A DNA stretch of 64,000 nt, from NCBI RefSeq assembly GCF_016009175.1, contig NZ_JADUCM010000016.1:59822-123821 (forward strand), read 5' to 3'. Positions 8,568-17,273 of this stretch are shown piece after piece. Within the stretch, counting starts at the first letter, position 1. The number at the start of each line of letters is the position of its first letter. The notes under the pieces are model-generated. The model was not told the origin of the DNA. It saw only the letters and a program-made list of their open reading frames with translations, and ran no database searches. The stretch comes from Pseudomonas alkylphenolica. GTDB taxonomy: Bacteria; Pseudomonadota; Gammaproteobacteria; Pseudomonadales; Pseudomonadaceae. The position numbers were made by a program, and so were the translations under genes.

Positions 8568-9908
8568 TCAGTCACTGATACGCGGCAGTACGATTCGCGC
8601 CCGCAAGCCGCCACCCGGTTGATTGCTCAGCTTCAGTTCACCGCCTTGCTCACGCACCGCCGTGCGTGCCGACGGCAAGCCCAGGCCGACGCCACCGGTA
8701 TTGCGGTTGCGCGAGCTTTCCAGGCGAAAGAACGGCACAAACACCTCTTCCAGTGCGGCCTCCGGTATCCCCGGGCCCTGGTCGCACACGTCAATGAACA
8801 GGCTGTGGGCGTTGCTGCTCAGGCGAACCGCGGGTGGCTGGGCATACTTCACGGCATTGTCGATCAGATTTGTAATCGCACGTTTCAGCCCCAGTGGCCG
8901 CCCGAGATACACCAGGTTCGCCGGGCCTTTGAAGTCCACGGCGATCTGCTGGTCGCGATAATCGTCGACCAGGGTCTGCAGCAGCTCGGCCAGGTCGAAC
9001 GGCGTGGCGGTTTCCAGGTGGGTTTCGTCGCGAAAGAAACCCAGTGCGGCGTTGATCATGGCCTGCATTTCGTCGACATCACGAAACAGCTTGCGCTGCT
9101 GCTCGGCATCTTCGATGAACTCGCCGCGCAGACGCATGCGCGTCAGCGGGGCGCGCAGGTCGTGGGAAATGGCGGCAAGCATTTGCGTCCGCTCGGCGAT
9201 GAAATGCTGGATCTGCGCCTGCATGGTGTTGAACGCGGTGATCGCCTGGCGCAGCTCATGAGGGCCCTCCAGGCGAATCGGCGGGGCGCGCAGGTCGCTG
9301 CCAAAGCGGCGTGCGGCACGGGCAAAACGCTGCAGCGGGCCGGCCAGTTGCCGGGTACCGACCCAGGCCACCAGCAAGGCGGCCAACAACGCCAGCAGGC
9401 CGATGATGGTAAAGCGCATGCCCGAACTCAGGCCCCAGCTGCGGTAAGGCGGGGTGAAGTCCAGCCAGCTGCCGTCGGCCAGTTGCATGACCAGCTTGTA
9501 GTGCGCCGAAGGGCTGTCTTCGGGCCAGTCGGCCGGTTGAAAGCCTTCCACCTGACGCGGGTGGCTTGCCAGCAGGCCGCGCAATTCCGGTACTTCACTC
9601 AGGTCAATCGGAGTACCGGGGCCGGGCAGGGCGAGGCGTTCCCGCTGCGTAGTCCAATGCACCTGTAACTGGGGATTGCTCGCGGCCCGCGCCAGGTGCT
9701 CGCGTTGATCGATGGGGGCCGCTTCGAGCATGCGGGTGGTGACGGCAATCTGTTCGAGCAGGCCGGTCTGGCTCAGGGGTGGGCGTGCCCAGACGCCCGC
9801 CAGTTGCACGAAGGCGATGTTCAGTGCCACCGAGATCAGCATCGCGGCAATGATCGTCAGGGCAATGCGCCGGCTGATGCCGTCGCGGCGCAGGTCGAGG
9901 CGGATCAT
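8568..9908 (-). CDS. EnvZ-type sensor histidine kinase
   Basis: 446-residue inner-membrane kinase. Transmembrane segments lie at about 15-38 and 163-184 with a periplasmic sensor between them. A HAMP segment follows (about 185-240), then the H-box AAISHDLRAPLTRMRLR (His249), an N-box region RAITNLIDNAVKYA, and the ATP-lid DQGPGIPEAALEEVF with GVGLGLPSARTAV. It overlaps the upstream response regulator gene by 4 bp, so the pair is one operon. The stimulus is unknown. Downstream (8509-8567) there is only REP-flanking sequence. Confidence 0.9.
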   Translation of the reverse strand: MIRLDLRRDGISRRIALTIIAAMLISVALNIAFVQLAGVWARPPLSQTGLLEQIAVTTRMLEAAPIDQREHLARAASNPQLQVHWTTQRERLALPGPGTPIDLSEVPELRGLLASHPRQVEGFQPADWPEDSPSAHYKLVMQLADGSWLDFTPPYRSWGLSSGMRFTIIGLLALLAALLVAWVGTRQLAGPLQRFARAARRFGSDLRAPPIRLEGPHELRQAITAFNTMQAQIQHFIAERTQMLAAISHDLRAPLTRMRLRGEFIEDAEQQRKLFRDVDEMQAMINAALGFFRDETHLETATPFDLAELLQTLVDDYRDQQIAVDFKGPANLVYLGRPLGLKRAITNLIDNAVKYAQPPAVRLSSNAHSLFIDVCDQGPGIPEAALEEVFVPFFRLESSRNRNTGGVGLGLPSARTAVREQGGELKLSNQPGGGLRARIVLPRISD

Positions 9909-10615
9909 GAGCGGCTGACCTTGGCGTCGAACAGGTAGCCGCCGTTACGCACCGTGCGGATCAGCGCCGGGCGCTTGCTGTCGGGTTCGATCTTGCGGCG
10001 CAGGCGGCTGACCTGCACGTCGATGCTGCGGTCGTAGGCGTCATGGCCCTGACCACGGGCGAGGTCGATCAACTGCTCGCGGGTGAGGATGCGTTGCGGG
10101 TGTTCCAGAAACACCAGCAGCAGGTCGAACTCCCCGGCCGACAGCGGCACCATCACCCCCTCTGGCGTGCGCAGTTCACGGCGCGTCACGTCCAGTTGCC
10201 AGTCGTCGAAGTGGATCAGCGGCCGGGTTTCTTCACTCGGCGGGCGCTGCTGCTCGCCGGCGCGGCGCTGCACTGCACGCAGGCGGGCCAGCAACTCGCG
10301 GGCGTCGAAGGGCTTGCCGAGGTAATCGTCGGCGCCCAGTTCCAGGCCGATGATGCGGTCGCTCAGCTCGTCCATGGCGGTGAGCATGATGATCGGAATG
10401 CTGGTGCTGCTGCGCAGTTTCTGGCACAGGTGCAGGCCGCTTTCACCGGGCAGCATCAGGTCGAGAATGATGGTGTCCGGGCGCTGCTGCTCAATGGCTG
10501 CCCACATCGCCGTGCCGTTGGCGGCCAGGTCGACCTCATAGCCATGCATGACAAAGAACTTCTTCAGCAGGGCACAAATTTCCACATCGTCATCGACGAT
10601 CAGCAGTCTGCTCAC
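9905..10615 (-). CDS. OmpR-family response regulator
   Basis: 236-residue regulator: receiver domain (residues about 3-115) with phospho-acceptor Asp52 in IILDLMLPGES and Lys in GKPFDAREL, then an OmpR-type winged helix at about 135-232 ending TVRNGGYLFDAKV. It is first in the operon with the kinase, overlapping it by 4 bp. Targets are not evident; the divergent gene pair at 10782 is a possible local target. Family-level call only, since this OmpR/EnvZ subtype is common in Pseudomonas. Confidence 0.9.
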   Translation of the reverse strand: MSRLLIVDDDVEICALLKKFFVMHGYEVDLAANGTAMWAAIEQQRPDTIILDLMLPGESGLHLCQKLRSSTSIPIIMLTAMDELSDRIIGLELGADDYLGKPFDARELLARLRAVQRRAGEQQRPPSEETRPLIHFDDWQLDVTRRELRTPEGVMVPLSAGEFDLLLVFLEHPQRILTREQLIDLARGQGHDAYDRSIDVQVSRLRRKIEPDSKRPALIRTVRNGGYLFDAKVSRS

Positions 10616-10781
10616 GTTCAGGTCCCGTGGGGCGCGAAAAGGTGCGTATCTAAAACCATTCTGCGGCGCCGGTCATATATTTCAATCACGTAACAAAGCT
10701 GCAATCAGGAAACAAAGCGGACATCAGCCAGCAAAGGCCCTGGGCGATCCTGTCGGTCATCCAAACCAAAGGGAATTTTCC

Positions 10782-11105
10782 ATGCCGGCACAACCTCCGA
10801 TTGACGGCCTCGACTGCAGTCAGTCCCTGACCCTCGAACTGCCCGCCCAGGACCTGTGGCGCAACGCCTTGCTCAATTACCAGGACTCGCGCCTGGGGTT
10901 GTGCAACGACGGTACCCACATGATCCTCGGCCACTACTTCGAGCGTTACAGCCCGACCAACAGCCAATGGATGGAATACACCTACAAGGTGTCGCTGTCC
11001 GAGCTGGTGCACTGGATCATGGCCAATGGTCAGCTGCATGTCGAACGTTCCGGCACCCCGCCAAGAGCGTCGCAGCCACAGCAAGGGAGCGCACGTCATG
11101 CGTAA
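10782..11105 (+). CDS. Hypothetical protein, 107 aa
   Basis: Cytosolic-looking 107-residue protein; start ATG at 10782 preceded by GGGAA about 8 bases upstream. It has no signal peptide or membrane segment. Aromatic-rich middle (MILGHYFERYSPTNSQWMEYTYKVSLSELVHW split across residues about 46-80) and a polar tail. It overlaps the following DUF3313 lipoprotein gene by 8 bp, so the two are probably co-transcribed. No family recognised. Confidence 0.65.
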   Translation: MPAQPPIDGLDCSQSLTLELPAQDLWRNALLNYQDSRLGLCNDGTHMILGHYFERYSPTNSQWMEYTYKVSLSELVHWIMANGQLHVERSGTPPRASQPQQGSARHA

Positions 11106-11805
11106 ACAACTCATCGCCCCGGTGCTGTGCATGTCGCTGCTGATCGCCGGTTGCAGCCAGAACAAGGTGGCGCCCAAGGACTATTCCGGTTTTTTGCGCA
11201 ACTACGACCAGCTGAGCGAGCACAAGACTGCCTCCGGTGACTCGGTGTTGCGCTGGATCAGCCCCGACGTGCGCATGGAACGCTACTCCCAAGTGTATAT
11301 CGCGCCGAGCCAGTTCTACCCGCAACCCAAGGCTACAGCGCAGATCCCCGACGCGACGTTGAAGGCGGTCACCACCTATTACGATGCTGCGCTCAAGCGC
11401 GAACTGGGCAAAGTGCTGAACCTGGTCGAGCAGCCCGGACCGAATACCCTGATCGTGCGCCCGGCCATCACTTCGGTGGGCGCCCATACCCAGTCGCTGC
11501 ACTACTATGAGTACCTGCCGGTGACCCTGGTGGCCGCCGGGGTCAGCAGTGCCATCGGCATCCGCGACCTGGACAGCGTGATTGCCACCGAGGCGGCTTT
11601 CCTCGACGGCGGCAGCCGTGCGGTCGTGGCCGAAGTGGTGCGCAAAGGCACCGGCCTGCCGCTGGAGAACGACGAGCAGGTGATGACCGCCGAGAACCTC
11701 AAGCTGGTGCTAGACGGCTGGGCCCAGGACTGGCGCAACGCCGCGCAGTCGCTCAAGCAGCAGAACGCCGCTGCCTTCACAGGGCAAATATCCACGGCAC
11801 CATGA
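11098..11805 (+). CDS. DUF3313 family lipoprotein
   Basis: 235-residue lipoprotein; signal [19 protein letters not shown] with Cys at residue 19. The body ([13 protein letters not shown], then [18 protein letters not shown], and [22 protein letters not shown]) matches the DUF3313 family of envelope lipoproteins of unknown function. GGGAG lies about 8 bases before the start. Its 3' end overlaps the convergent SLC13 permease gene by 29 bp. Confidence 0.8.
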   Translation: MRKQLIAPVLCMSLLIAGCSQNKVAPKDYSGFLRNYDQLSEHKTASGDSVLRWISPDVRMERYSQVYIAPSQFYPQPKATAQIPDATLKAVTTYYDAALKRELGKVLNLVEQPGPNTLIVRPAITSVGAHTQSLHYYEYLPVTLVAAGVSSAIGIRDLDSVIATEAAFLDGGSRAVVAEVVRKGTGLPLENDEQVMTAENLKLVLDGWAQDWRNAAQSLKQQNAAAFTGQISTAP

Positions 11806-13606
11806 ACACGCTGACCACCATCACCAGCAAGGTGAAGGGCACGCCGACTTTGACGAAGTCGGCAAAGCGGTATTGCCCGGGGCCCAGCACCAGGGTGTTG
11901 ACCGGGGACGAGACGGGTGTCATGAACGCCGCCGAGGCCGCCAGGGCGACAATCATCGCGAACGGGTAGGGCGAGGCACCCAGCTGCTCGGCAGTGTTCA
12001 CGGCCACCGGCGCCATCAGTACCGCCGTGGCGGTGTTGGAGATGAACAGGCCAATGATTGCGGTGATGGCAAACAGGCTGGCGAGAATCATGTAAGGCCC
12101 GGCGCCGCCCAGCGTCTGCACCAGCCCGTTGACCGCCAGGGCGATACCGCCGGTTTTCTGCAGTGCCAGGGCAAACGGCAACATGCCGACGATCAGCACC
12201 AGGCTCTGCCAGTGGATTGCCCGGTAGGCACTGTTCATGTCGATGCAGCGCCCGGCGCCCATCAACAGGCAGCCGATCAGGGCGGCAATGACGTTGGGCA
12301 CCAGGCCACTGATCATCAAACCAACCATCACCGCCAGGCTGATCAGGGCGTAAGGTGCCTGGGTCAGTGCGGGGGCGACATTGTCGACTTCGGCGGGCAG
12401 GCTCAGTACCAGAAAGTCCCGGGGTTGCGCCTGAAGCTGGCGCACCGACTTCCACGGGCCGATCACCAGCAGGGTGTCGCCGAGCTTGAGTTTCTCTTCC
12501 ACCAGTTGTTCTTCAATGGCGCTCTGACCGCGACGCAGGCCGACCACGTTCAGGTCCCAGCGGGTGCGGAAATTCAGTTCCAGGATGCTTTTGCCGATCA
12601 GCTGCGAGCCCGGCACCACGGCGACTTCGGCCATGCCCACGGCGTGGGACTGGTCGATGAAGTACGCGGCCTTGAAGTGCAGGGGTTCCAGTTTCATGCT
12701 CTGGCACAGGCTGCGCAGGTCATCGCGCGGGGCGAACAGGTCGAGCAGCAGCACATCGCCCTCGTGCACCGTGGTGCTGGAGTCGGGGCTGATCACGCGG
12801 GTGGTGAACTTGTGCTGGCGCTCGATGCCGACCACGTTGGCACCGTGCACGGTGCGCAGTTTCAGCTCGCTCAGGCTGTGCCCGATCAGCGGTGAGTCCG
12901 GGCGCACCCGCAGGCGGCGTTCGCGGCCGGCCAGCTTGTAGTCGATGATCAGGTCGAGCAGGGTGCGGCGGGTTTGCGGGGTACCGTCCTTGCGCACCTC
13001 ACCGCTGAGCCAGTGGCGGGTCAGCAGCATGTAACCGACGCCCAGCACCAGGATCACCAGGCCGAACGGGGTAAAGCTGAAGAAGCTGAAGCCTGCCTCG
13101 CCGTGGCGCACCAGTTCACTGTGCACCACCACGTTGGGCGGTGTGGCGACCAGGCTGAGCATGCCGCTGATCAAGCCGGCAAAACTGAGCGGCATCATCA
13201 GGCGGCTGGGGGACACCTTCATGCGTGCGGCGATGCTCAGCACCACCGGAATGAAAATCGCGACCACCCCGGTCGAACTCATCACAGAGCCCAGCCCGGC
13301 CACACAGACCATCAACAACACCAGCAAGCGCACCTCGCTGTTGCCGGCGCGGTCGGCCATCCATTCACCGATGCGGTAGGCGATACCGGTACGCACCAGG
13401 CCTTCGCCGATCACGAACAGCGCGGCGATCAGCACCACGTTGGGGTCGCTGAAACCGGCGAGGGCTTCCTGCACACTGAGAATGCCGGTGAGGGGTAACG
13501 CCACGATCACCAGCAGGGCGACCACATCCATGCGCGGCCGGTTGGCAATGAACAGGACCACGCTGGTAAACAGCAGGCCCAGCACCCAGAACAGTTCGTC
13601 GTTCAT
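11777..13606 (-). CDS. SLC13/DASS-type permease with TrkA-C domains
   Basis: 609-residue membrane protein with about 11-12 hydrophobic segments arranged as two halves (residues about 5-180 and 400-609), separated by two soluble TrkA-C (RCK_C) domains at about 205-385 ([21 protein letters not shown] and [19 protein letters not shown]). The C-terminal [15 protein letters not shown] is the anion-transporter motif. This architecture is shared by SLC13-family permeases often annotated as sulfate or dicarboxylate/cation transporters; the substrate cannot be told from sequence. Start chosen at 13606, with AGGAAGA 5 bases upstream. Confidence 0.85.
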   Translation of the reverse strand: MNDELFWVLGLLFTSVVLFIANRPRMDVVALLVIVALPLTGILSVQEALAGFSDPNVVLIAALFVIGEGLVRTGIAYRIGEWMADRAGNSEVRLLVLLMVCVAGLGSVMSSTGVVAIFIPVVLSIAARMKVSPSRLMMPLSFAGLISGMLSLVATPPNVVVHSELVRHGEAGFSFFSFTPFGLVILVLGVGYMLLTRHWLSGEVRKDGTPQTRRTLLDLIIDYKLAGRERRLRVRPDSPLIGHSLSELKLRTVHGANVVGIERQHKFTTRVISPDSSTTVHEGDVLLLDLFAPRDDLRSLCQSMKLEPLHFKAAYFIDQSHAVGMAEVAVVPGSQLIGKSILELNFRTRWDLNVVGLRRGQSAIEEQLVEEKLKLGDTLLVIGPWKSVRQLQAQPRDFLVLSLPAEVDNVAPALTQAPYALISLAVMVGLMISGLVPNVIAALIGCLLMGAGRCIDMNSAYRAIHWQSLVLIVGMLPFALALQKTGGIALAVNGLVQTLGGAGPYMILASLFAITAIIGLFISNTATAVLMAPVAVNTAEQLGASPYPFAMIVALAASAAFMTPVSSPVNTLVLGPGQYRFADFVKVGVPFTLLVMVVSVFMVPWIFAL

Positions 13607-13681
13607 GCAATCTTCCTGATACGTGAGTGCACAGAGTCTGGCAGAAAGCACATGACGCTTCATTGATTTGTATGGGCGTGG

Positions 13682-14335
13682 CTAGTTGCGCGGTTGTAGT
13701 AATGCGGCCCCCTGATTCCGCACATTCCCTACCGCCTTATCAACGCGGTACCAGGCGAACGCTTCCGACGGTTCGCCCAGGTTCAGCAGCATCTGTTCGG
13801 CCTGGGCCTTGTCGCACGCCGGGTTCAACCAGGCCCGGGCCAGGCCCGGTGCGAATACGACGGGGCGGCGGTCATGGATATCCACCATGCCGCCGACGCT
13901 GTCGGCGGTGACGATGACAAAGCCGTCGTCGTCGGCCACATCCCATTGGCCGATGCCGGCACAAAAGGCCGGCTGGCCATCGCGGCGATGAATGTAGTAG
14001 GGCTGCTTTTTGGCCTCGCCTTCGTCGACCCACTCGAACCAGCCATCCACCGGCACCAACAAGCGGTGACCCCAGATCGCCCGGAAGAACGGCGAGTGCG
14101 CGACTTTCTCTACCCGCGCATTGATCGGTGGTGCGCGATCATGCGCCCAGTGCGGGCGCCAGCCCCAGCGTAACCACCGGGCCCGGCCGGGGGTGAATAC
14201 GGCGACGTTGGTGCTGGGGGCGACATTGAAGTGCGCCAATGGCTGATCACCGACTTCATTGGCCAGGGCACCGGGCATGCTCAGGGCGTCGACGAAGTCG
14301 TGGATGCCATGGTACTGGCTCAGTCTTCCGCACAT
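13682..14335 (-). CDS. SRAP-domain abasic-site processing protein (YedK type)
   Basis: 217-residue SOS response-associated peptidase family protein. The start at 14335 gives MCGR, so Cys2 becomes N-terminal after Met removal; in YedK/HMCES this Cys forms a thiazolidine crosslink with abasic sites in single-stranded DNA. Other family residues are visible: NVAPS near residue 40, the Glu in VDGWFEWVDE near 100, and the His in VDIHDRRPVV near 160. Frames upstream of this Met are not supported. It is transcribed divergently from the flavoprotein gene, with a perfect palindrome between them. Confidence 0.9.
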   Translation of the reverse strand: MCGRLSQYHGIHDFVDALSMPGALANEVGDQPLAHFNVAPSTNVAVFTPGRARWLRWGWRPHWAHDRAPPINARVEKVAHSPFFRAIWGHRLLVPVDGWFEWVDEGEAKKQPYYIHRRDGQPAFCAGIGQWDVADDDGFVIVTADSVGGMVDIHDRRPVVFAPGLARAWLNPACDKAQAEQMLLNLGEPSEAFAWYRVDKAVGNVRNQGAALLQPRN

Positions 14336-14366
14336 GTCGGCACCCTCATTCAGGACGATTTCAGGT

Positions 14367-14383
14367 TCTGATACGGTATCAGA
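14367..14383. promoter_or_regulatory. Perfect 17-bp palindrome, putative operator
   Basis: TCTGATACGGTATCAGA is a perfect palindrome around G14375, located 32 bp upstream of the SRAP gene start and 128 bp upstream of the divergent flavoprotein gene. It is not a LexA1 (CTGT-N8-ACAG) or ANR/FNR site (spacing is 5, not 4). Form suits a dimeric regulator of the TetR/GntR type; the regulator is unknown. Confidence 0.5.
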
Positions 14384-14510
14384 GGCTATCTTCGCTGAAC
14401 GTGATGAAAAAGAACTAACAGGTATCGCCAAAAGTTATTGGTTTATAGCCGATGCTTCTTTGAATATAGCCCTCAAGACTTTGTGGCTTTATTCGCATGG
14501 AAGCGTACGT

Positions 14511-15701
14511 ATGAACAAACATATTGTCGTCGTGGGCGGTGGGGTAGGCGGCACCCTGCTGGCCAATCAACTGGTGGTCAAGCTCTACCCGGAGATCCTC
14601 GCAGGCCAGGTGCGAGTCACCTTGCTGTCCAGCTCCCCGGATCACTTCTACAAGCCGGCGTTCATGTATGTCGCCTTCGACTTGCACTTCAACGAAGAGC
14701 TCAAGCGCCCAGAGCGCTCGTTGCTGCGCCCGGAAATCGATTTTCAGGTGCAGGAGGTGACCCGTTTCGATTTCGCCGGGCAGACGCTGCACACCCGCTC
14801 CGGCAAGCGCTTTGGCTATGATTTTCTGGTGATTGCCACCGGTTGCGTGCCGGCACCGGAGCGTATCGAAGGCTTGCAGCAGGGCGGTGACCATTTCTAT
14901 CAGTATGCGCCTGCGCGCCAGCTCGCCCAGCGCCTGGCAACCATCGAGAAGGGACGGATCTTCATCACCGTGACCTTCCCGCAAACCCCCAACGTGCCGC
15001 ACCAATGTGGTATCGCGCCGGTAGAAACCACCTTGATGCTCGACGACTACCTGCGCCGGCGCGGGGTGCGCGACAAGGTCGAGATCATTTACACCTATCC
15101 GACCACCGCCCAGCTGCTGCGCAACTGCCTGTTTCTGCAGCGGCCGACGGGGGAAATACTGCCGGGCATTTTCGCCCAGAAAAACATCCGCTTTGAACGC
15201 GGCTTTACCCTGGCCAAGGTTGATCCCGACCAGCGCATTGCCTACTCCGAAGAGGGCCAGGCGCAGCCGTACGACATTCTCATGGCCACACCGCCGATCC
15301 GCGCCGTGGATGCGGTGCTGCAAAGCGGTGCGTCGCAGGCGCCTAATCAGGAGGGTTGGTTGCCAACCAACCACGAGACCTTGCAGGTGTACGGGCTCGA
15401 CGGCGTCTACGTGATCGGCGACACGGTCGATCTGCCGGTCAGCAAAGCGGGCGGGGCCTGCCATAACCAGGCGCCGGTGATCGTCAACAATATCGCCGGC
15501 GAGATTCGCCTGGGCAGAACCGTGGCGGTGTATGACGGCAAGGTGCAAGCCGCAGCACAGATGGGCCTGAATGCGGGCATGCCGCTGACCTACGACTATC
15601 AACGCGATGTGCTGCCCACACCGCCGACCAAGCTCGGCGGCCTGTTGCGCAACGGCTTTAACCGCGGCCTGTACTGGGCCGTCGCCCGCGGCATGCTGTG
15701 A
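14511..15701 (+). CDS. FAD-dependent oxidoreductase, sulfide:quinone reductase-like
   Basis: 396-residue flavoprotein. It opens with the dinucleotide-binding motif HIVVVGGGVGGTLLANQL, has a second nucleotide-binding region around residues 140-190, and the FAD-contacting VYVIGDTVDLPVSKAGG near residue 300. The family is the NDH-2/SQR superfamily. A Cys occurs in HQCGIAPVE near residue 165, in the position typical of SQR-type proteins. An SQR function is plausible but not proved. Start chosen at 14511, with GGAAG about 7 bases upstream; the frame is open further upstream without support. The next gene encodes a DUF1641 protein, a common partner of such flavoproteins. Confidence 0.8.
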   Translation: MNKHIVVVGGGVGGTLLANQLVVKLYPEILAGQVRVTLLSSSPDHFYKPAFMYVAFDLHFNEELKRPERSLLRPEIDFQVQEVTRFDFAGQTLHTRSGKRFGYDFLVIATGCVPAPERIEGLQQGGDHFYQYAPARQLAQRLATIEKGRIFITVTFPQTPNVPHQCGIAPVETTLMLDDYLRRRGVRDKVEIIYTYPTTAQLLRNCLFLQRPTGEILPGIFAQKNIRFERGFTLAKVDPDQRIAYSEEGQAQPYDILMATPPIRAVDAVLQSGASQAPNQEGWLPTNHETLQVYGLDGVYVIGDTVDLPVSKAGGACHNQAPVIVNNIAGEIRLGRTVAVYDGKVQAAAQMGLNAGMPLTYDYQRDVLPTPPTKLGGLLRNGFNRGLYWAVARGML

Positions 15702-15727
15702 CCTGAACTGGCAAGGAGCCGATAGAC

Positions 15728-16093
15728 ATGAGCGTGATCGAAACGCCTGCTCAGCAGGTCAGCAACCCGGGCCTCGAGGCCCTGTTGAACAAACTGCAAC
15801 CGTTGCTCGACGGCGGCCGGCTGGACAACCTGGTGGACCTGGCCTCGTTGCTGTCCGACCTGGTGGACCTGCTGGATGCACCCTTGGTGGAAAAGCTCTC
15901 GACACAGTTCGAGGAGGCTACGGCGCTGAGCTGGAACCTGGGCAATGCCATCCGCCAGGCCAAGGCCCAGACCCGTGAACAGCCCGTGCCGCCCGGCCTG
16001 ATCGGTTTATTGGCGATGCTTCGCGACCCGGACACCCGTCAGGGGTGTGCCTTGGTGCTGCGGGTGCTGAATGCCCTGGGCAAGCAAGGCTGA
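15728..16093 (+). CDS. DUF1641 family protein
   Basis: 121-residue helical protein whose C-terminal half (LIGLLAMLRDPDTRQGCALVLRVLNALGK) matches DUF1641. AAGGAG lies 9 bases before the ATG. It is 26 bp downstream of the SQR-like flavoprotein, so probably co-transcribed; DUF1641 proteins frequently accompany sulfide:quinone reductase-like or formate dehydrogenase-associated genes. Function unknown. Confidence 0.8.
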   Translation: MSVIETPAQQVSNPGLEALLNKLQPLLDGGRLDNLVDLASLLSDLVDLLDAPLVEKLSTQFEEATALSWNLGNAIRQAKAQTREQPVPPGLIGLLAMLRDPDTRQGCALVLRVLNALGKQG

Positions 16094-16189
16094 TTAACTG
16101 CTGAACTTTATCGCCATCACCCGGTTGAGGCGCGGGTATTGGCGCGCGGGCAGTGGTAAAGTCGGCTTTTTTTCCGACGAGGGTGAGTC

Positions 16190-16540
16190 ATGCGGGTAGT
16201 CATGGTGATGGTCGCTGCAGCAGTATTGGCCGGTTGTGCCTCTTCGGCCATGGAGGCGGCACGGGCCAAGGCACCGACCAAGCAGCTCACCTCGAGCAAG
16301 CCCGCCGACCGCGTGGCGCAGTGCATCCAGTTTGGCTGGCAGGACGAGTCGGTGTTTGGCGTCGACGCCAGCGGCTACCTGGAGCCCGGCAAGCAGGGCG
16401 GCTTTACCGTGTACACCCGCGAAGCGGAGTCGTTCGCCGACATCCAGCCACAAGGTGGCAACACTGCGGTCAGTTACTACGCCCAGCACAACGACAGCGT
16501 TGCCCTGCGCCGCATGGCCGCGTTGGCCACCTGCCTGTAA
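16190..16540 (+). CDS. Small lipoprotein, 116 aa
   Basis: A lipoprotein signal (MRVVMVMVAAAVLAGC, Cys at residue 16) precedes a 100-residue soluble domain. Two Cys remain in the mature part (VAQCIQFG and the C-terminal ATCL), which may form a disulfide in the periplasm. GAGGGTGA lies before the start. A short T-rich inverted repeat (GTCGG and CCGAC) sits at about 16157-16175 just upstream. No functional family identified; the 3' end is 4 bp from the convergent DUF1275 gene. Confidence 0.75.
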   Translation: MRVVMVMVAAAVLAGCASSAMEAARAKAPTKQLTSSKPADRVAQCIQFGWQDESVFGVDASGYLEPGKQGGFTVYTREAESFADIQPQGGNTAVSYYAQHNDSVALRRMAALATCL

Positions 16541-16544
16541 TCCG

Positions 16545-17243
16545 CTAGCGGGGCATGTACCTGAGCTGCCAGCGCCGCGGAATGGTCAGTGAGACCAGCG
16601 CCAGCGCGGCAGCCAGCGCGGCGCTGAACAGCAGGGCAGCAATGCCGAAGCGCTGCTCCAGCAGCGCGCCGGCAACCGCGCCGGCGAACATCCCGGCCCA
16701 GGGAATCAATTGTACGCGCCAGCCCTGACGGCGCTCGCCCAGCAGTGCCCGGCCAAGCCCGCGACCAAAGCGTGACAGTGCGCCGGTAACGTACGTCAGG
16801 CCGATGGGCAGGCCGTTCACTTCCTCAACCACCGCATTGATCATGCCCATGGCGGTTACCGCGGCAATCAGCGCCGGCAACTGCCAGGCAGCGGGCAGCA
16901 AAGCGGCCAGCGCCAGCAGGGCGGCAATCAGCGACAGCAGTGGCCAGGGCCTGCGGCCACTGAGGCGGGCAACCACCACACCCAGCGCGTTGCCCACCAC
17001 GAAGGCCAGCAACAGCGCGCCGATGCGCAGCACCAGGCTGGCGTCCCCTTCACCCAGCGACACCGCCAGGCGCGTGGTGTTGCCGCTCATGAACGAGACG
17101 AAATCGCCGGTGGCCATAAAGCCGATGGCGTCGGTCATGCCGGCCAGCACCGACAGGGCGGCGACAAAGTACAGCCCGACCTTGCCGCGCAATCTGTTCG
17201 TGCGCATGGCCCGGGCTGACGCGTATGAAGATCCTGGCAGCAT
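16545..17243 (-). CDS. DUF1275 (YoaK-type) membrane protein
   Basis: 232-residue inner-membrane protein with about six to seven hydrophobic segments. DUF1275 features include ALSVLAGMTDAIGFMATGDFVSFMSGNTT near the N-terminus and GLPIGLTYVTGAL in the middle. Start at the ATG at 17243, preceded by GGGAG at 8-base spacing; a GTG at 17252 is also in frame but too close to that site. Transport substrate unknown. Confidence 0.85.
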   Translation of the reverse strand: MLPGSSYASARAMRTNRLRGKVGLYFVAALSVLAGMTDAIGFMATGDFVSFMSGNTTRLAVSLGEGDASLVLRIGALLLAFVVGNALGVVVARLSGRRPWPLLSLIAALLALAALLPAAWQLPALIAAVTAMGMINAVVEEVNGLPIGLTYVTGALSRFGRGLGRALLGERRQGWRVQLIPWAGMFAGAVAGALLEQRFGIAALLFSAALAAALALVSLTIPRRWQLRYMPR

Positions 17244-17273
17244 CCCTTGCACTCCCGATCGACAAGGTGGGTA

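Noticed and set aside
14367..14383. ANR/FNR or LexA site before the SRAP gene
   Set aside because: Half-sites TGAT/ATCA are 5 bp apart instead of 4, and CTGT/ACAG ends are missing, so it is listed only as an unknown palindrome.
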